64,000 nucleotides of DNA from NCBI RefSeq assembly GCF_036320965.1, contig NC_092265.1:1770001-1834000 (forward strand), given 5' to 3'. Shown one piece after another: positions 48,801 to 64,000 of the stretch (within the stretch, counting starts at the first letter, position 1; each line of letters begins with the position of its first letter). Below the pieces are notes generated by a model. The model was not told the origin of the DNA. It saw only the letters and a program-made list of their open reading frames with translations, and ran no database searches. The translations under genes and the position numbers were made by a program. The DNA comes from Panulirus ornatus (taxonomy: Eukaryota; Arthropoda; Malacostraca; Decapoda; Palinuridae).

Positions 48801-50711
48801 CTGGTCTTCCAACCTCTCAAAAGCAAATATAACAACCTGAAAATCACACAAAATAGTGCAGTCAGAACAATCACTGGTTGCTTAGCAATCGCAAACACCA
48901 AACATCTTCACAATGAAACAAAGATCCTCCCAGTACAGTCCCACCTCAACATTACTGGCACTTGATACTGTGCAACAGCACTTGACCTCTCTTACCCAAG
49001 CCACTCCATAACCAGCCATAAACCCTCAAGTTAAACTAAAAAGCTTACTCTTGACTCACACTTCAATAACCTCTTCTTACAGATCCCCATACCCCCAACA
49101 TGTAGAATGCTGACATAACACATACATACTGAAATAACCCAACAAGCACTAAACAGTCAACCTCCCAACTCAGTATTATACTCCAACCAACCAGACATAG
49201 ACCCATCAGAAACCACACTCCTCAGACAAACACAAGTCACATTCTCCCACTGATGCTGTAGACATCGCCCATTACTGCAAGATTACAAACTCCATTTCAA
49301 CATATTACAAGACCCTTCTTGCCCATGATGTAGCTACCATAAAGATGACACTAGACACTTACTATATAATGTGGAACTCTGTAAGTCCTTTAAAAATCCT
49401 TGACAGGATTTAGAAAAGTCAAACCTATCCCTCTCATGTGAGAAGTCAATATAAGCTATTAACTGCATTTAGAATTTCATGAAAAATAAAAGGTAAACAT
49501 TTCTAAAGAAATGGGTTATGTTGGTTAGCTTCCTTGAGTCTTTAACCATCATACTTTTCCCAAAAAATAGAAAACTTTTGCTTCATCTGTATGAATTAGA
49601 GAGGTACTTTCTATGAGACATCGAGTCCTCACTTAAAGTTTACTTCAACGAGATGATGTGGCGATCCACAGGTTTCAGTGCACAAGTGCTTGGTTCATAG
49701 CACAGCACCTTATCTGATATGTTCATAATCATAACCAACATTTTACCCAGTGGCTGTTATATCTTGTCTGCAGTGGCAACAGGGTGGCTATCAGATCTAT
49801 GCTCTCTTTGAAAAACAAGTTTTGTTTCAAAATTCTTTCTTATGATAAATATATTGTTTGAGTATATGCAGTGATATGCAGGAAGCATTAGGTAGTAGTA
49901 CTAGTAGTAGTAGGTTGTGAAATTAGGCAGGAATATTAGATAGACACATTAGGTAGAAGTAGTTGGTAGGAACATTAGGTTGGAGCCTCTGAAAACACTT
50001 TGCTATAGTTATACTCTACCATTGGCCTGTTAAGGGTGAGGCACTAAAGGCTAAGAAGCGCCTCTGGAGTTCAACAGTTATGGAGACTCTTTTGTCATAG
50101 CCACACCCTTGAGGGAGTTCCCAAAGGGAACAGGCATAAGTATAGATAGGTAGATAGATAAGTAGAATTAAATTATTCGCATGCTGAGCTTAAAGCTCTA
50201 GATTTGTGAATGTAAATTACTGGGATTTTGTCTTGTATCCCATAAGGAAAAGAGCTGCCTCATTTTCCTTGCTTGCTGGTCTCCCCATTTGGAAGAAGTA
50301 GCATTTTATAAGCTCACATTTTATTTCATGATATCCATATTTTTGTAGTTCCCTGTTTAAACTCCTCAATGTCCTATAACCTGTACAGGTACATGATCTC
50401 TATGTATGCATGTCACTAATACCCATCACTCACTAGTTTAGCTCATTTCAGTAGATTTTGTTTTAGATGTGATCTGCAAATACACAGCCATGATTATTAA
50501 CACAGATTTTTCTTTGTTGTTGATATGATATTTTATATTGTACATTTAATTGTTACTCCATTGCCAGAGATTCATAAATGTGGTCTTTCCCGTTCTTTCA
50601 ACAGTTCTGAAATGGGAATACCTGCAGTGGCTAGAAAACAAACAACTGAAAGGTGAAGTCAGTAAGATATGGCCACCTCTTGTTAGTTGTCCAGAAACTG
50701 ATTGGAGCTGA
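12750..50711 (+). CDS. DHX37: DHX37-like DEAH-box RNA helicase (complete, 21 coding exons)
   Basis: Coding exons: 12750-12818, 14585-14764, 14952-15206, 16219-16613, 19039-19228, 22197-22415, 25686-25821, 26333-26522, 27733-27961, 28364-28483, 28939-29205, 29926-30037, 31661-31846, 33907-34057, 34486-34606, 36184-36299, 38158-38273, 45186-45323, 46053-46221, 48353-48450, 50605-50711. All junctions are GT-AG; phases stay in register over 3564 nt, giving 1187 aa (human DHX37 is 1157). The basic N-terminus ([11 protein letters not shown]) and the acidic Ser/Glu stretch opening exon 4 fit the family. Helicase motifs: [10 protein letters not shown] (residues 279-287), Ia [14 protein letters not shown] (376-379), III SAT (412-414), [10 protein letters not shown] (637-645), [10 protein letters not shown] (684-691). 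A second acidic insert ([11 protein letters not shown]) lies in exon 9. Winged-helix, ratchet and OB-type C-terminal regions follow. The family (yeast Dhr1, fly kurz) removes U3 snoRNA from pre-18S rRNA in the nucleolus. Introns hold most of the repeats in this window. The 5' UTR exon is not settled. Confidence 0.96.
13280..14125 (-). mobile_element. LINE-1f relic (DHX37 intron 1)
   Basis: Old minus-strand copy. From 13300 upward it follows the element from the proximal 3' UTR (CACCTCATATGTCTAG, TTTAGGCCTCAGTCC) through CTCATCTCCATGTGCC (HMERM block), TACCATACAACACTGC (MLYG block) and TTTCATCTGC..TTCACTCCCAG (LGVDL block) towards the FADD region near 14080. Several indels and stops are visible. 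Confidence 0.7.
15546..15890 (-). mobile_element. LINE-1f relic (DHX37 intron 3)
   Basis: Reverse-oriented relic: AAGCCCCACAGGCCTTTCC, CACCCTCCTGTATGTTCAGG, TAATTTGGTC, TCACTCATTCTCTCCATATG (HMERMSE block) and TTCTCTCAACCATACTC. It covers the RT C-terminus to proximal 3' UTR. Confidence 0.72.
16880..17175 (-). mobile_element. LINE-1f relic (DHX37 intron 4, proximal)
   Basis: Degenerate minus-strand 3' UTR piece with GGCCTCATTTTCTCACACCC, a second partial start at about 16955 (TTAGCAAGGTACTTCC), TAACCAGGCTCCACAGGCCC and TTGGTTCAGTCCATTGAC. The block opening appears twice, so two fragments may be stacked. Confidence 0.6.
17655..18265 (+). mobile_element. LINE-1f relic, 3' end (DHX37 intron 4)
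   Basis: A decayed copy starting around GATATATATGTCAGAGTTGG (RT C-terminus) and continuing through GACCAAATTGGAGGTGG, GGTAAACCATAG, GGGAGCTGTGGTTTTGG and the 3' UTR. The tail motif is present twice in mutated form (about 17975-18010 and 18210-18250), with TG/TA-rich sequence between. It is older than copies 1 and 2 because of many substitutions. Confidence 0.8.
19400..20220 (-). mobile_element. LINE-1f relic, endonuclease-to-linker region (DHX37 intron 5)
   Basis: Read on the minus strand, this C/T-rich stretch gives broken peptides matching the N-terminal half of the LINE-1f ORF. From 20050 downward the pieces resemble the end of the endonuclease ([15 protein letters not shown]). Near 19600-19430 they match the linker ([17 protein letters not shown], compare KQEVK and GRFLQGK in copy 1). 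It has many stops and is the only place in the window where endonuclease-side sequence upstream of the SDH motif seems preserved. Confidence 0.55.
20222..20520 (+). mobile_element. LINE-1f 3' UTR fragment (DHX37 intron 5)
   Basis: Starts in the G-rich stretch (AGGGGGGGAGGGGGATG), then GGCGATGGGAATGAATAAAGG, the TG/TA-rich spacer, TTTCGTCTGTTTCC and the terminal hairpin GCTACCTCGCAAACGCGGG at about 20469-20487, followed by an A-rich tail. It is nearly identical to the end of copy 2. It is the first of three consecutive repeat insertions in this intron. Confidence 0.88.
20553..21098 (+). mobile_element. LINE-1f 3' end copy (DHX37 intron 5)
   Basis: Begins TGAGTGATCGGGGCCTGAAC directly after an (AT)n tract, covers the last RT codons, GTGGTATACCGGGG, GGTAAACCATGG, the G-rich stretch, the TG/TA spacer and the terminal hairpin (about 21038-21065), then an AAATAAA-rich tail. 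It is followed at once by a SINE-like element. The low divergence indicates recent insertion. Confidence 0.88.
21103..21338 (+). mobile_element. SINE-like element copy 2 (DHX37 intron 5)
   Basis: Nearly identical to the copy at 10336: CCCTGGGGATAGGGGATTAAG head, GGCAACTAAAAGGGGAGGG, T run, GGAACAGAG, CAGGTGAGGATATTCC, and tail GCTACCTCGCTAACGCGGG followed by AAAGAAAGAAAG and (AT)n. It sits immediately downstream of a LINE-1f 3' end. Confidence 0.85.
21338..21406. repeat. (AT)n microsatellite after SINE copy 2
   Basis: Pure AT run of about 69 bp at the same position relative to the SINE as in copy 1. A shorter (AT)n of about 28 bp at 20525-20552 follows the LINE-1f fragment in the same intron. 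Confidence 0.97.
21410..21900 (+). mobile_element. LINE-1f old relic (DHX37 intron 5, distal)
   Basis: Highly decayed plus-strand RT C-terminus: GTGCTGGAAATGAGAAAT (compare GTGCTGGAAATGAGATG in copy 1), TTTTGGGCATATAGAGA (FGHMER block), GTTGGAACAGGGCGAAAC and CATCTAGAGACTGGATG. It is too diverged to give more than block matches. Confidence 0.6.
22776..25039 (+). CDS. Non-LTR retrotransposon reverse transcriptase ORF (5'-truncated, uninterrupted)
   Basis: The frame open from 22736 to 25039 (767 codons) has no stop; the first dozen codons are probably flanking intron. It opens with the end of an endonuclease domain (GMSDHYLVE at about 22799; the Ser-Asp-His is the last EN motif). A basic linker follows, including WWDEEVR and [13 protein letters not shown]. 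The reverse transcriptase core then has [62 protein letters not shown] and the catalytic FADD at 24269-24280. The C-terminal part has [16 protein letters not shown]-like [19 protein letters not shown] and [13 protein letters not shown]. That tail block is typical of RTE-like non-LTR elements, but the clade call is inference. Base use is AG-rich and T-poor on this strand, unlike host exons. The element lies in DHX37 intron 6, same orientation as the host gene. Most of the endonuclease is absent, so this copy cannot move by itself. Confidence 0.93.
22776..25259 (+). mobile_element. LINE-1f copy 1: 5'-truncated non-LTR retrotransposon with 3' UTR and poly(A)
   Basis: The reference copy of the window's dominant element. 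After the RT stop (25037-25039) comes a short 3' UTR containing a TG/TA-rich stretch, the block GGGCCATTTCTTTCGTCTG, a stem-loop at 25190-25217 and a run of about 33 A ending at 25259. The 3' UTR is shorter than in the copy ending at 43416: the block TGGGGCCTGGATGTGGAAAG through the CACACATGAGGG stretch is missing, so this copy has an internal 3' UTR deletion. The 5' break falls inside the endonuclease domain. I could not find convincing target-site duplications. Confidence 0.9.
26091..26238. repeat. 74 bp tandem duplication (DHX37 intron 7)
   Basis: GACTGGCTTACCTTGTTACTC to GTTGATCAG (26091-26164) is repeated at 26165-26238 with around eight mismatches. It lies about 95 bp upstream of exon 8. 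Confidence 0.88.
26690..27440 (+). mobile_element. Jockey-like RT relic (DHX37 intron 8)
   Basis: The same family as the intron 16 relic, more decayed. It includes a broken [10 protein letters not shown] (about 26858-26890), [14 protein letters not shown] (27040-27085) and KHVGHKY followed by [11 protein letters not shown]. The catalytic core is gone. A (CT)n tract follows. Confidence 0.7.
27461..27565. repeat. (CT)n tract with shared 3' flank, copy 1 (DHX37 intron 8)
   Basis: About 60 bp of pure CT (27461-27520), then GTTTTACTGTTATGATTTTC and ACCACTGTTTTTTTAAGCTG. The flank is shared with 34179 onward, so the tract belongs to a dispersed unit and not an isolated microsatellite. Confidence 0.85.
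29222..29362 (-). mobile_element. LINE-1f 3' UTR tail next to DHX37 exon 11
   Basis: Minus-strand piece: TTTGCTTTGTCGCTGTCTCC, then the hairpin complement GCGAGGTAGCGC, GACGAAAGAAATGG and the CA/TA-rich spacer. It begins about 17 bp after the splice donor of DHX37 exon 11 (GTATTT at 29206). It may fix what the downstream donor environment looks like, although the donor itself is preserved. Confidence 0.85.
30225..30450 (-). mobile_element. LINE-1f old relic (DHX37 intron 12)
   Basis: Decayed reverse-oriented 3' UTR: AGTTAGCACCTGGAACAG, ATGGCCTC, CTTTAGCTGTCATAT, CACCAAAACCAGAACC, CAGTCAGGCCCCACAGACC. A similar but smaller scrap lies at about 25495-25580 (intron 7) and another at about 39625-39735 (intron 17, AGGCCTCATTTGCTGAC to CACCAAAACC). 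Confidence 0.55.
32045..32890. repeat. Degenerate ~165 bp satellite array (DHX37 intron 13)
   Basis: A CCATAACnTnnGAnCC-like anchor recurs at 32052, 32161, 32327, 32490, 32694 and 32818. Between anchors run GATGATAnTTTGTA, AAGACCCA-like and GGTCATAGTGTTCATA motifs. Typical spacing is about 165 bp; two units are short (about 110-125) and one is long because of a 50 bp internal duplication. Confidence 0.65.
32523..32622. repeat. 50 bp tandem duplication inside the intron 13 satellite
   Basis: GATATTTTGTACATACATTA to AAGACCCAC (32523-32572) is repeated at 32573-32622 with about four mismatches. Confidence 0.85.
33110..33735 (-). repeat. (GATA)n-tailed dispersed repeat, reverse copy (DHX37 intron 13)
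   Basis: Reverse complement of the family at 43925. It starts with a (TATC)n tail at 33115-33133, then ATGCCTGTTCCATGTGG, GCCTCACCCTTAACAGG, TAATGTTTCTACCTAATGC units, TTGCCAAAAGGTAGGGC and finally GGCAGGTGATACTGG and CTCCCTGGTCGTTAGC. It has essentially the same extent as the 43925 copy. Confidence 0.78.
34111..34230. repeat. (CT)n tract with shared 3' flank, copy 2 (DHX37 intron 14)
   Basis: About 66 bp of TC followed by ATTTTACTGTTATGATTTTC and ACCACTGTTTTTATGAGCTACC, matching the flank at 27521-27565. Confidence 0.85.
35225..35715 (+). mobile_element. Jockey-like RT C-terminal relic, family 2 (DHX37 intron 15)
   Basis: Plus-strand fragment with TCTGAAAGTACACTCTTCAG and ACAGACATGAGTCACATTC, parallel to 49195-49245, followed by a degraded Cys-rich stretch (CTCTGGACACCATCC; CATGGCCAAGTTGCAGCC). 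Part of it is duplicated in tandem. Confidence 0.65.
35333..35518. repeat. 93 bp tandem duplication (DHX37 intron 15)
   Basis: CTGCAACCTATTGTTGAATG to TTGTTTGTG (35333-35425) recurs at 35426-35518 with only two visible mismatches. It lies inside a jockey-like C-terminal relic. Confidence 0.92.
36885..37965 (+). mobile_element. Jockey-like RT relic (DHX37 intron 16)
   Basis: Plus-strand degenerate RT. The longest open stretch (36886-37278) encodes [14 protein letters not shown], a degraded [18 protein letters not shown] (compare the PQGSVLSPTLFL block of jockey RT), [18 protein letters not shown] (the catalytic YADD replaced by HADD) and later RMDL. Downstream frames give [21 protein letters not shown] and YPCMENCS, corresponding to the thumb and C-terminus. 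Several frameshifts and stops make this a dead copy. Confidence 0.8.
38896..39640. repeat. Degenerate ~175 bp satellite array with nested SINE (DHX37 intron 17)
   Basis: Units begin with a TTCACAAATGATTGC-like motif at 38896, 39074, 39248 and 39411, giving spacings of 178, 174 and 163 bp. Each unit continues with TGTAATACTGCGTACACC-like, TTATAACA, TGTTACAAAGTA and TACCACCACCA. The fourth is split by a truncated SINE (39415-39529) and resumes at TGATTGCTCTGTAATAC. Units are clearly diverged, so the array is old. Confidence 0.75.
39415..39529 (+). mobile_element. SINE-like element copy 3, 5'-truncated (DHX37 intron 17)
   Basis: Only the 3' half is present, from AAGAAGGAACAGAG through CCAGGTGAGGATATTCCC and GCTACCTCGCTAATGCGGG to an AAAGAAAGAAAG tail. 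It interrupts the fourth unit of a satellite array, so its insertion edges can be read against the intact units. Confidence 0.85.
39754..39822. repeat. (AC)n microsatellite (DHX37 intron 17)
   Basis: Pure AC run of about 69 bp directly after a LINE-1f scrap. Confidence 0.95.
40890..41310 (-). pseudogene. RNase H-like domain relic (transposon-derived), DHX37 intron 17
   Basis: On the minus strand, frames run [16 protein letters not shown] (about 41310-41260), then GVSL and [13 protein letters not shown], then [17 protein letters not shown] and later NRQRHGSFL with [13 protein letters not shown]. The order DGS-like strand, Glu in an ELVAMNEA helix, Asp in SDCKHA, and a WVPSH-like strand is that of RNase HI domains carried by some retroelements. 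Stops separate the pieces. It stops just before LINE-1f copy 2 at 41414, which is in the opposite orientation. The parent family is unknown. Confidence 0.6.
41414..43416 (+). mobile_element. LINE-1f copy 2: 5'-truncated, frameshifted, complete 3' UTR
   Basis: Begins at AGAGGGTTGGGGAAAATG, equivalent to 23488 in copy 1, and follows it closely. The RT frame is open from there to about 42470, including [30 protein letters not shown] and [14 protein letters not shown] one-base shift near 42470 (a run of G followed by CAAAAATTC where copy 1 has CGAAAATTT) moves the C-terminal half into the frame open at 42485-42883. Another indel near 42820 breaks the RGRP block. The 3' UTR is full length (42960-43416), with the GGAGGGGGATGGTATTCC stretch, TG/TA-rich spacer, terminal hairpin and a short A-rich tail. 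It lies in DHX37 intron 17. Confidence 0.92.
43440..43880 (+). mobile_element. Degraded RT relic of a third non-LTR family (DHX37 intron 17)
   Basis: Plus-strand, many stops. Peptide scraps follow RT order: RLFDVT and KDRALQ, then [19 protein letters not shown] (43640-43700; MNKSKM is the conserved post-catalytic N-K-S-K block), then LWKXS-like sequence (43765-43800). It directly follows LINE-1f copy 2. The family resembles CR1-like elements; assignment is tentative. Confidence 0.6.
43925..44560 (+). repeat. (GATA)n-tailed dispersed repeat, copy 1 (DHX37 intron 17)
   Basis: About 630 bp, no ORF. Landmarks in order: AGCCAACGACCATGGAGG, TACCTGCCTGGGTATCAGG, CTTTTCATTGGTTGTCAAG, CACTTAACTCACACAGCCC, GCCCTGCCTTTTGGCAAG, several AGGAACATTAGGTAG units, GTTGAGGCACTAAAGGC, TATGGAGACTATTG, AACAGGCATCACAG and a terminal (GATA)n at 44541-44560. 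Copies also occur at 33110 (reverse), 47450 and 49870. Confidence 0.8.
44635..44885 (+). mobile_element. Third-family RT 3' relic (DHX37 intron 17)
   Basis: Plus strand: GAATAGATTGTATGAAG, GTGGTGTGAAGTTG, TAGAAAGGCACATGGTTGAG, GGTAGACCACAAAAGAC (a degraded GRP box) and ATGTCAAAGGAATAAATTAGG. It matches the first 340 bases of the window block for block. Confidence 0.6.
45449..45825 (-). mobile_element. LINE-1f 3' UTR relic (DHX37 intron 18)
   Basis: Reverse-oriented 3' UTR: AATGGCCCAACCCAACCAC, CA/TA-rich spacer with repeated CATACCTATACAT units, CCGCCACACATG, GGAAAAGACAACAAAGGCC, and TTTTCATGGTTTA at the end. The terminal hairpin is lost. It is moderately diverged. Confidence 0.8.
47285..47405 (+). 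repeat. Dispersed repeat shared with 55080-55205
   Basis: GAGTGAGAAGTTCTTCGACTAG, TGTATTGTCTATGATACAGCC, GGCTTTTCACTTGTATTGTAACCTC resembles 55080-55205 (AGAAGTTCTTTGATAAG, AAAGCCTTAAC, ATTTCACTCATGGTGTAACC). The similarity is moderate, with the same order and spacing and no coding potential. It may belong with adjacent jockey-type or (GATA)n-family sequence. Confidence 0.4.
47450..47906 (+). repeat. (GATA)n-tailed dispersed repeat, copy (DHX37 intron 19)
   Basis: Plus-strand copy lacking the first 150 bp: GACCCAGATAGCTGTC, TGGACTGCTGGCATTCTG, GCCCTGCCTTTTGGTG, AGGAATGTTGGGTAGG, GGAAACTCTTTTGATG, GGCATCAAATATATAGCTAG and a (TAGC)n/(TAGA)n tail ending at 47906. Confidence 0.75.
48520..49400 (+). 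mobile_element. Jockey-like RT C-terminal relic, family 2 (DHX37 intron 20)
   Basis: Plus-strand frames give [23 protein letters not shown] (split by track at 48600-48690), [15 protein letters not shown] and [15 protein letters not shown] (about 48830-48945). The last part has [12 protein letters not shown] and a degraded Cys-His knuckle (about 49200-49380). These are the thumb and C-terminal blocks of a jockey-type non-LTR element. It is full of stops. Confidence 0.78.
49870..50165 (+). repeat. (GATA)n-tailed dispersed repeat, 3' half (DHX37 intron 20)
   Basis: Plus-strand 3' half: GTAGTAGTACTAGTAGTAG, AGAAGTAGTTGGTAGGAAC, GGCCTGTTAAGGGTGAGGC, CAACAGTTATGGAGAC, GAACAGGCATAAGTATAG and a GATAG tail. 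Confidence 0.72.
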
Positions 50712-52813
50712 GAATGTGTGTGTATTATGTATGATGCTGGATGATTGTGGGTGCATTTAGTGATAATCATGTAATTTACTCAACTGAAGTGTCATTCAGA
50801 CACATTTTGTGTTCATTACTTTGCCACAATAATCTGCAAAATGTTGAACTTGCAAAAAATTGCAAAAATATGTGCAGATTTTTTGATAGACTGGTTTTAT
50901 ATTTGATCTATTAATTTATGCAGATATTTATCATTTTATGCACAGATTAATATATGGCAGATGTTATAATTTTTCTTGAAAATGTATGAAGATGAAATGA
51001 AGTCATTTCTATAAAGAATTCCATGAATTATGGTATCTATGTTTTTTCTGTAAGAATTACTGTAATTTGCATAGCTTATGAGGCAAATTTAAAGAAAGAT
51101 GTAAAAGAATTATAATGATAAAGTCTGGTGAGAAAAGGGCAGAGGGAAATGATAGGAAAACAAGAATGCCACAAAGATGCTGAAGGTAGTTGTTGATATT
51201 GTATATTTTCGCACATAGTTGCTGGAATTCATATTGAAAAATAGGTTAAAGGAACTACTGTTCATAGAAAAGACTTTATTTGATTACAGAGTGTTTGAAC
51301 TTTATTACAGCCATCTAAAACTATAAACAGACTAAAAAGTTACAAGGTATGGGTCTTATCACCCTAACATACAACACATGTACACAAACAGATCATTATG
51401 GCACAATTAGATAGTCATTACACATATAGATATATGGTGAAACAAAAATAACTTTTCTTTTTTTGAACATGAGAGAAGCAAGTAGTGTAAAGAATATATA
51501 CATGTAAAATCTGTTTGTAGTCGAAGAATAGTAATGTGAACCACAAAAAAATGCTTTAATTTGCAATCTTGTGATTAAGGTGTTGTTAAGAAATTAAAGA
51601 ATATGTTTCAACCTGGAAATTTTGATACAATAGGGATAAGAATGTTTAGATCCCACATTTATATGCCTAATAGGTGAGTTGAAAGTACGACAAGACTTAT
51701 ATCTTGACAAGAATTTGTATTCATCTACATGGTCTAATTACAAACTGACCTGGTGAATATATTATTGCATCTACAAAATCGACCAAGATATCAATTTATT
51801 GGTTGCTAGCTCTTTTGAAAAATGTGCAGATAGGTTCTCCCTTGCTTTCAAAACTTGCTAGCAATTGGTAGCACCCAGATCAGACCACTTTGCCTCAGAA
51901 TAATTAAGATTTGTTATCCATTTTGAGTCAACATCATCAGGTATCTAATGCAGAGGTGACAAAAAGTGTCCCATTGCCTTTTATTTATCATTTGAAACTA
52001 GATGGAGTACTTTTTTGTCCTACACATATGTACTGTAAGTCATGTCGAGCTGACTGCTCAGACGTTTTCATGTTCAGTAACAGTATACAGAGGCTTATGA
52101 AACAGTAAGTTCACTCATAACGAGCAGTGACCTGTCCCTTCATCATTTGAAGCTGCTGACTCCTATGCTAGTACGAGATGCCTACAGTCAACACAACTGT
52201 GAAAAATTATTGTCCAGAATGGCACCTGGTTTAACCCAGTTTCTCCTGGGGTGGAAGCCATCAGCAACGAACAAAACAAAACAGTCTCTTGCCAACCACG
52301 GGAGTTACATTCCTGGAAGACCCTGTGGTTGTCAAAACCATGGTTGGGAAGGTACAGGGTCTGCATAGAAAATGGAGGTCAGCGGAGTGACCCTTGAGAG
52401 ACATTCCGTAAGTCCCATGACCAACACTTTATGGTTGAAAATCAGCATGTTATGCTTCCAAAAAAATGTTTATATTCTTACTGTAGAGAAGTTTTATTGA
52501 CCCAGGATGGACTGTGGTTCCAATTTGGGGTCAGAGCATTGGAGAGATGATGGACAACGTGTACTATCATGAAAACTAGAGAAATTGATGAATTTTTTTG
52601 GACCTGAAACTTATGATGTACACTTTTTATTTGATCTAGACTGAACTGGGGAAACAACAAACCCATTCATAAAATCAACAAAGTAAATCAGTGAAATTTA
52701 CCTTGAGTAACATGATAATCATGTCCCATTTTGAAACAATAATTTAACACATGTAAGTTGTATATGTAGAAAAAATTAAAGTCGTGCAACTATTGTCTTA
52801 AGTTGCTTGATTA
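50712..52813. other. Convergent spacer between DHX37 and the protease
   Basis: This region holds the DHX37 3' UTR (no canonical AATAAA soon after the stop; an ATTAAA occurs at 51593) and the protease 3' UTR. On the minus strand AATAAA is present at 52631-52626, about 185 bp beyond the protease stop. Open frames at 51911-52108 and 52147-52368 have no recognisable homology. No repeat family from elsewhere in the window was seen. Confidence 0.45.
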
Positions 52814-61945
<9,132 letters not shown>

Positions 61946-63309
61946 CTGTTGGGACGACGGAGGATGTGACATCACAGCAGGTAGCATAGAATGTCGAAGA
62001 CGGGAAAGAATGGTCGGGTTAGTGATGTTACAACAATCAAGAGGGGGAACGTGTATTTATTAAATGCCAGGTGTTATGAGACGAACAAGATGAATCATTC
62101 AACGCAAACCAGATGCTTAGGTTGAGCCAGTTAACACAGGAGGAATAAGATGTTTCCGAATAAGTTGACCTGTATACTGCAGGGACAAGATAATAGCATT
62201 AAAGCTTGGGGATAGTAGAAGGACATGAGGATCGACTGAAGTAGGGGAGGATGAAGTAAACTTGGAGAGAAACTAGAGATACGATACGTCCTCGGGGATG
62301 GTATCACTTAACAAGTAGTCATAGGAAGCATACTAACACCTGAACAGAAGCAGAATGGTATTTCTAGTGTTGTGCTTAGTGAGTCAGAGAAAACGAAATA
62401 AGTTCACGTTGAGGCTTAAGGCAGGTTTTGATATTTCTTTATCATGACTTACAGCCCAACAACAAAACGGATTTTTTTCAGATACTTGAAATTAATGAAA
62501 AATTTACTTAATCATATAAGTTTTCTTTTGCTTTCGAAATACACAGAGTAATGAAGTATAGCCATTAAACATGAACTGCATATACACCAAACTGCATTGT
62601 CATGATTGCACTGTGTATGTAGATGATCGATGTATGTTAGTTATTTCGAGTATGTTGGTAAAGAATTATCATCTTATTGCAATGTATGTTTACCATGTGT
62701 GTTATGATCTCTAGTTTATAGTCACTTGATAAAAGACAACCATATTTGTATATTTTGACAAGATTATCTTCACCTGGTGAACTCTCTACACTGTCAAAAC
62801 ACACAAATTAACAGTAGCTGTAGGTTATCTTATCATAATCATGAATCATAATCAACTTTAGATACACTTGACCAACAAACACTGCTACACATACATCATT
62901 AGTAAATATTGATACTTATACTTAAAACCTCTTACCAAGTAAATTTACATAATCTAAGATCTTAATATATATCTGCATATCGATTATCAAAACACGTGGT
63001 CACACCATCATTACATTTTTGATTACGTGCATTTACACAGTTTTTACAGGAAGAAGTATTTACTCTTCTTGCTAACACATCTTGTGAAGACAAAGTTGGG
63101 TACTTTGAATATTACCTTAAAAGCATTTCTGTCACCAAACTTCTAATACATAAGACTTTTTGCCACTCCACAACCAACGTCGAGTGTGTCAGAGGACGCG
63201 GTAGTAGTTGACTAGCTTCACCGTAAGAACTGGGTAGTGGAGGACGAGGCAGGGAAAATGCTTACTTACACCTCAGGAACGCTGATATTTATGATGGTTA
63301 ATCACAAGC

Positions 63310-63359
<50 letters not shown>

Positions 63360-63397
63360 TATGTACTCACTTCCTGCACTATGAGTCCTTTCTATCC
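61946..63397. other. Region upstream of the protease catalytic exons
   Basis: AT-rich, with no recognised exon. On the minus strand an open frame continues upstream of the His exon to about 62015 (ending TCCDVTSSVVPTACG), so the exon could start slightly earlier than 61945. The polypyrimidine-rich CCTCCGTCGTCCCAACAG just before 61945 is the better acceptor. The signal-peptide exon could be hidden here. Confidence 0.4.
63310..63356. repeat. (AC)n microsatellite near the right edge
   Basis: Pure AC run of about 47 bp, 40 bp from the end of the jockey-like relic at 63398. Confidence 0.95.
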
Positions 63398-64000
63398 TTA
63401 TGAGGCTCCTGCAGCACTCAGGAAGCTGGCCATGTCCGGTCGAAACCACAAGTCATGAAGCTCTGTGATGTGTGTGCGTCTATGTGCAGAGGGTGTAGAG
63501 CTAGTAGGTGTTCGGTGTCGCCTTTATGGTGGTTGCTTCGTGGGCAGGTTTGTTGTATTCGCTTTTGAGGGGGTGGAAGATCAGACAGGTGAGGCATAAT
63601 CTAAAGTTAAGAGGATGAATTGTTTGTAGATCTCCAGGGACTTTTTTTCTGTCCAAATCTGGTGTTAGTTAATGTTTTGGTGTTGATGCTACTGGTGTGG
63701 AAAGCTAATGTCACGTGTGTGTCGTATGTGATGCCTAGTTAGAATGGTTGGTGTTTTATGCTCAGTGGGAGAGACTGTCCATTTAGGGCGACGGACGGGT
63801 GTGAACTGGATTTGTCTGCAGGGTTTAAAAGAGTGATTGAAGACGACGTGGGTGGAAATGCAGGCATTGTCTTCTGGAAGAGCAAATGTTCCAGTTGTGT
63901 ATGGTAGTGCCACATGTTTTATGTTGCTGCTGTAGTGTCAGGGTGTTGTGACTGTGAAGTCGATAGATTCATTTTAAAACAAGGGAATGTATGATTTGCA
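63398..64000 (-). mobile_element. Jockey-like RT relic, family 2, running off the window
   Basis: Reverse orientation. The minus-strand frame 63913-63689 gives PKWTVSPTEHKTPTILTRH, matching [15 protein letters not shown] at 48640 on the plus strand. The lower end (63398-63440, GAGGCTCCTGCAGCACTCAG) is the element 3' end, shared with 1740. It continues past the window edge. Confidence 0.78.

Overview
This is a eukaryotic (metazoan) genomic window with long introns, GT-AG splice sites, about 45% or more repeat sequence, and very long (AT)n, (CT)n and (AC)n tracts. The repeat repertoire and a trypsin-like protease ending in a Cys-Tyr-Cys tail make a crustacean, probably a decapod, the best guess. 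This is inference from general familiarity, not from a search.

Three host genes can be reconstructed exon by exon. (1) TAF9 (TFIID/SAGA subunit 9), minus strand, 2801-8646: five coding exons, 266 aa, complete. (2) DHX37 (DEAH-box ribosome-biogenesis helicase; fly kurz, yeast Dhr1), plus strand, 12750-50711: 21 coding exons, 1187 aa, all splice phases consistent, complete. (3) A trypsin-like serine protease, minus strand, 52814-61945: five exons holding the whole catalytic domain with His, Asp and Ser. The 5' exon(s) for signal peptide and propeptide were not found. TAF9 and DHX37 are head to head, with 4.1 kb between start codons. DHX37 and the protease are tail to tail, with 2.1 kb between stop codons.

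Everything else is mostly repeats. The dominant family is a non-LTR retrotransposon ('LINE-1f' here, a working name) whose best copy (about 22775-25259, DHX37 intron 6) still has an uninterrupted reverse-transcriptase ORF. A second long copy (41414-43416) and a minus-strand copy upstream of TAF9 (8899-10252) carry frameshifts, and at least a dozen decayed pieces lie in introns on both strands. A small SINE-like element (10336-10573, 21103-21338, 39415-39529) ends with a sequence like the LINE-1f 3' end, suggesting a LINE/SINE partnership. Relics of at least two jockey-like families, another degraded RT family, an RNase H-like relic, a (GATA)n-tailed repeat, two degenerate satellite arrays and several recent tandem duplications fill other introns.

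The host genes are ordinary conserved genes: general transcription, ribosome assembly, and extracellular or digestive proteolysis. They share no evident pathway. The unusual content is the repeat biology. I see no tRNA, rRNA, CRISPR array or bacterial-type system.
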